DNA from: an uncultured Akkermansia sp.
GTDB taxonomy: Bacteria > Verrucomicrobiota > Verrucomicrobiia > Verrucomicrobiales > Akkermansiaceae
Direction: 5' to 3'
DNA length: 13,465 nucleotides
Assembly (NCBI GenBank): GCA_900766865.1
Contig: CAAFXA010000394.1
Span: 1 to 13,465 of the forward strand
In this document: positions 11,314-13,465 of the stretch, in pieces
Layout of the letters: each line of letters starts with the position of its first letter
Position numbering within the stretch: position 1 is the stretch's first letter
The notes under the pieces: generated by a model
The model's database searches: none
Told to the model about the DNA's origin: nothing
Seen by the model: only the letters and a program-made list of their open reading frames with translations
Program-made: the position numbers and the translations under genes

Positions 11314-13465
11314 ATGCTCAGGAAAACATTTTTTTTAACTATACTGGCGGCAGCGGGGGTAAGCTCTGCTGCTGTGGAATATCCGGGAGCAAGCCCGGGT
11401 ACAGCAAACGCTTCGCAGAGTGGTATTACCTATACTGTGAGCAATGAAGTGCTGAGCGCTGATTTTGCATGGGATGATGGAAAAATACGTTTTGGTGGCT
11501 TTAAGACAGCCGATGGAACAGTTCTGGTGAAAGGAGACGGGCCGCTGTTCCAGATTACGCTGGGCGATGGGCGCAAATTATCCTCCTCTGACATGGTGGT
11601 CTCTACCCCCAAAATCCTGCAGCTCACACCCGGCAAGAAATACTTGCGCGCCTCTGAACAGCAGGGTGGGCAAGCCATCTCGGCTACATTTAAGGCCCCG
11701 GATGCTTCATTCCGCGTCATCTGGCGTGCGGTACTGCGCGATGGTTCGCACTATCTGCGCCAGGAATACACATTGAAAGCCGGTGATACCCCCGTGCCTT
11801 TCCATACCATCACGCCGCTGCAGGTGATTCCTACCGCAAAAGGAGGCACCCCCACCATCTCCGGCAACACCTCCCATGGAACTGTAGTTGTCACCGATAA
11901 GCTCTTCATGGGGCTGGAGACCCCCATGTCCGCAATGACAGTCGGTATGCAGGGAGCCGAAATAGCAGACTCGTGGGATGCCGAGAACTGGACGCCTGAA
12001 ATGTTTGGGAGCGCGTTTGCTGTGCCAAGCGCTTTCCAGCCGGTATATGGAAAACGCTATAATGCCAAAAACGGTCCCATTCTTAAAAATGCGAGGGTGG
12101 CCGAAGGTTCCGTGAACTTCTCCAAATCCGGCGAATGCCGAATTGCCTTCAAATACGCCAGCGGCAACAACCGCCTCAACATCCTGGGCGTGCAGTTAGT
12201 GACAGATGGTGGGCAGGAAGTTTCAGAAGACATCCACGCGGGCTATACCGGAGAAAAGTCAAAAAAAGCGGTATATCGCATCAATGTTCCCAAAGCAGGT
12301 AATTATAAGCTACGCTACTGGGTAGATACAAAGCGCGAACCGCTGACCAGTACCGGCACCATTTCCCTGTCCCTCCCCATGGGGGAACTGCAGGAGAACA
12401 CCGAAACCTTGCCCGATAATCTGGTGCGCGGCAGCTGGGTACGCAAAACCACGCTCAACCCGGGCGTCTCCTGGAAAGTCAATTCCGTCATCGGTCTCTT
12501 TGCTCCCGGACAACAGCGCCGCTCCTTCCTGAGCTACATCGAGCGCGAAAAGAACGTCCCCTATCGTACGCTGGTGCACTACAATGACTGGTACGAAGTA
12601 GGCATCGTGCTGCACGACAACGCCGACCCGCTCAAGCGCACAACAGAGAAAATCTCGCTGGGGATTGCCAAGACCTGGAAGCGCGAAATGTTCGAAAAGC
12701 GAAAGACCAGGATTGACGCCTTCGTGATTGACGATGGCTGGGATGACTTCAATTCCCTCTGGGGCTTCCATGCCGGATTCCCCAATGGATTCTCTAAAAT
12801 AAATGCGGTCGTGACCTCCATGGGCTGCGGTATGGGCACCTGGCTGGGGCCGGTCGGTGGCTATGGTGACAGCAAGCGCATGCGTATCGCCTACTGGAAC
12901 AAGACTCACCCCCAAAACCAGATTTCCAACTTCGAGCTTTCCAACCCCGTCTACTTTAATGCTTTTGTAGGGCGTTGCAAGAATATGGTGAAGAAGTATG
13001 ATATGCGATACTTCAAGTTCGATGGTATCTCCACCAAACCCATCGCCTATGGCCCCGCCGAGCTGGAAGATGCGGAGGGCATTCTGAGAGTGCTGCACGA
13101 GCTGCGCAAAGCCCGCCCGGATATCTTCATCAACACCACGGTGGGCACCTGGGCCAGCCCGTTTTGGTATCTGCACGCAGATTCCATCTGGCGACAGGAA
13201 GGCGACTTTGACCAGATAGGCACCATGGGTGATGAACGCGACCGCTGGATTACATATCGCGACCGTCTTGTGCATGAGATATTTGTGACCGGTGCTCCTC
13301 TGTTCCCCATCAATTCCATCATGACTCATGGCACCATCATCACCAAGAATGGCCCGCCCCGTGTCATGAGCAAAGACCCCGCCAACTGCATCAAGGAAAT
13401 GCGCACCGCTTTCACCAGTGGTTCCGGATTGCAGGAAATTTATGTGGATGCCGACCTCATGAACC
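11314..13465 (+). CDS. Exported GH36-like (clan GH-D) glycoside hydrolase, 3' end cut by the window
   Basis: The frame is open for 717 codons to the window edge. It starts with a signal peptide (MLRKTFFLTILAAAGVSSAA, cleavage probable before V21). Residues about 35-250 form a beta-rich domain like that of the enzyme at 1274. Residues about 260-358 are an extra beta-sandwich-like insert (HAGYTG and YRINVPKAG-type motifs) absent from that paralogue and resembling accessory domains of secreted glycosidases. The catalytic barrel follows: IDDGWD (472-477), FKFDG with Asp570 as probable nucleophile, and DSIWRQEGDFD with Asp631 or Asp633 as acid/base candidates. TVGTWASPFW, PINSIMTHG and LQEIYV match the paralogue almost residue for residue. 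By alignment, about 115 residues are missing at the C-terminus. It should act in the periplasm or outside on alpha-linked galactose or N-acetylgalactosamine, for example on host glycans; the substrate is inferred. The ATG is the only start in frame after a stop at 11284. Confidence 0.88.
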   Translation, partial: MLRKTFFLTILAAAGVSSAAVEYPGASPGTANASQSGITYTVSNEVLSADFAWDDGKIRFGGFKTADGTVLVKGDGPLFQITLGDGRKLSSSDMVVSTPKILQLTPGKKYLRASEQQGGQAISATFKAPDASFRVIWRAVLRDGSHYLRQEYTLKAGDTPVPFHTITPLQVIPTAKGGTPTISGNTSHGTVVVTDKLFMGLETPMSAMTVGMQGAEIADSWDAENWTPEMFGSAFAVPSAFQPVYGKRYNAKNGPILKNARVAEGSVNFSKSGECRIAFKYASGNNRLNILGVQLVTDGGQEVSEDIHAGYTGEKSKKAVYRINVPKAGNYKLRYWVDTKREPLTSTGTISLSLPMGELQENTETLPDNLVRGSWVRKTTLNPGVSWKVNSVIGLFAPGQQRRSFLSYIEREKNVPYRTLVHYNDWYEVGIVLHDNADPLKRTTEKISLGIAKTWKREMFEKRKTRIDAFVIDDGWDDFNSLWGFHAGFPNGFSKINAVVTSMGCGMGTWLGPVGGYGDSKRMRIAYWNKTHPQNQISNFELSNPVYFNAFVGRCKNMVKKYDMRYFKFDGISTKPIAYGPAELEDAEGILRVLHELRKARPDIFINTTVGTWASPFWYLHADSIWRQEGDFDQIGTMGDERDRWITYRDRLVHEIFVTGAPLFPINSIMTHGTIITKNGPPRVMSKDPANCIKEMRTAFTSGSGLQEIYVDADLMN

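Noticed and set aside
12310..13329. 339-codon minus-strand open frame
   Set aside because: Antisense to the exported glycosidase in the same relative position as the 1841-2920 frame, so it is the same shadow effect in a paralogue.

Overview
The window looks like a chromosomal segment from a gut-type Verrucomicrobiota, most likely Akkermansia or a close relative. The reasons are a short secreted protein ending in a PEP-CTERM sorting tag with an RRRRK tail, glycoside hydrolases of clan GH-D type (one exported), many small lipoproteins and membrane proteins, moderately high GC in the coding regions, and few recognisable Shine-Dalgarno sequences. The taxonomic call is an inference. No rRNA, tRNA, CRISPR array, transposase or integrase was seen.

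Layout. (1) 81-1204: a promoter, a lipoprotein of unknown function and a small membrane protein, probably one operon. (2) 1219-3258: its own promoter, a complete GH-D (GH36-like) glycosidase without a signal peptide, and a hairpin terminator. (3) 3285-6557: two related lipoproteins on opposite strands around a divergent promoter pair and a four-helix membrane protein; the second lipoprotein overlaps by ATGA with an ABC-type, COG3910-like ATPase. (4) 6537-9390: two ankyrin-repeat membrane proteins with opposite anchoring (one C-terminal tail anchor, one N-terminal helices) around a small DUF3592-like protein. (5) 9428-10049: a small three-helix membrane protein on the minus strand with a near-consensus promoter and a palindrome at its start site, then an intergenic stretch with an orphan plus-strand promoter and a strong hairpin terminator. 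(6) 10050-13465: a PEP-CTERM surface protein on the minus strand and, divergently, an exported multidomain paralogue of the first glycosidase that runs off the window. The 475-bp region between them holds two copies of a 17-bp perfect palindrome.

How the genes may work together. The two glycosidases share the same catalytic core, but one appears cytoplasmic and the other is exported with an extra beta-sandwich region. They could act at successive stages on the same alpha-linked galactoside or N-acetylgalactosaminide; the substrate is inferred. The middle of the window (3.3-9.7 kb) is an accessory-looking cluster of lipoproteins, membrane proteins, ankyrin proteins and one ATPase whose joint function I cannot identify.

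The most interesting global signal is that many genes have a promoter of the form TTGnnn-N17-TAnnnT or close to it. In at least three cases the predicted transcription start lies at or within a few bases of the ATG, suggesting leaderless or near-leaderless mRNAs. These promoter calls come from reading by eye and need transcript mapping.
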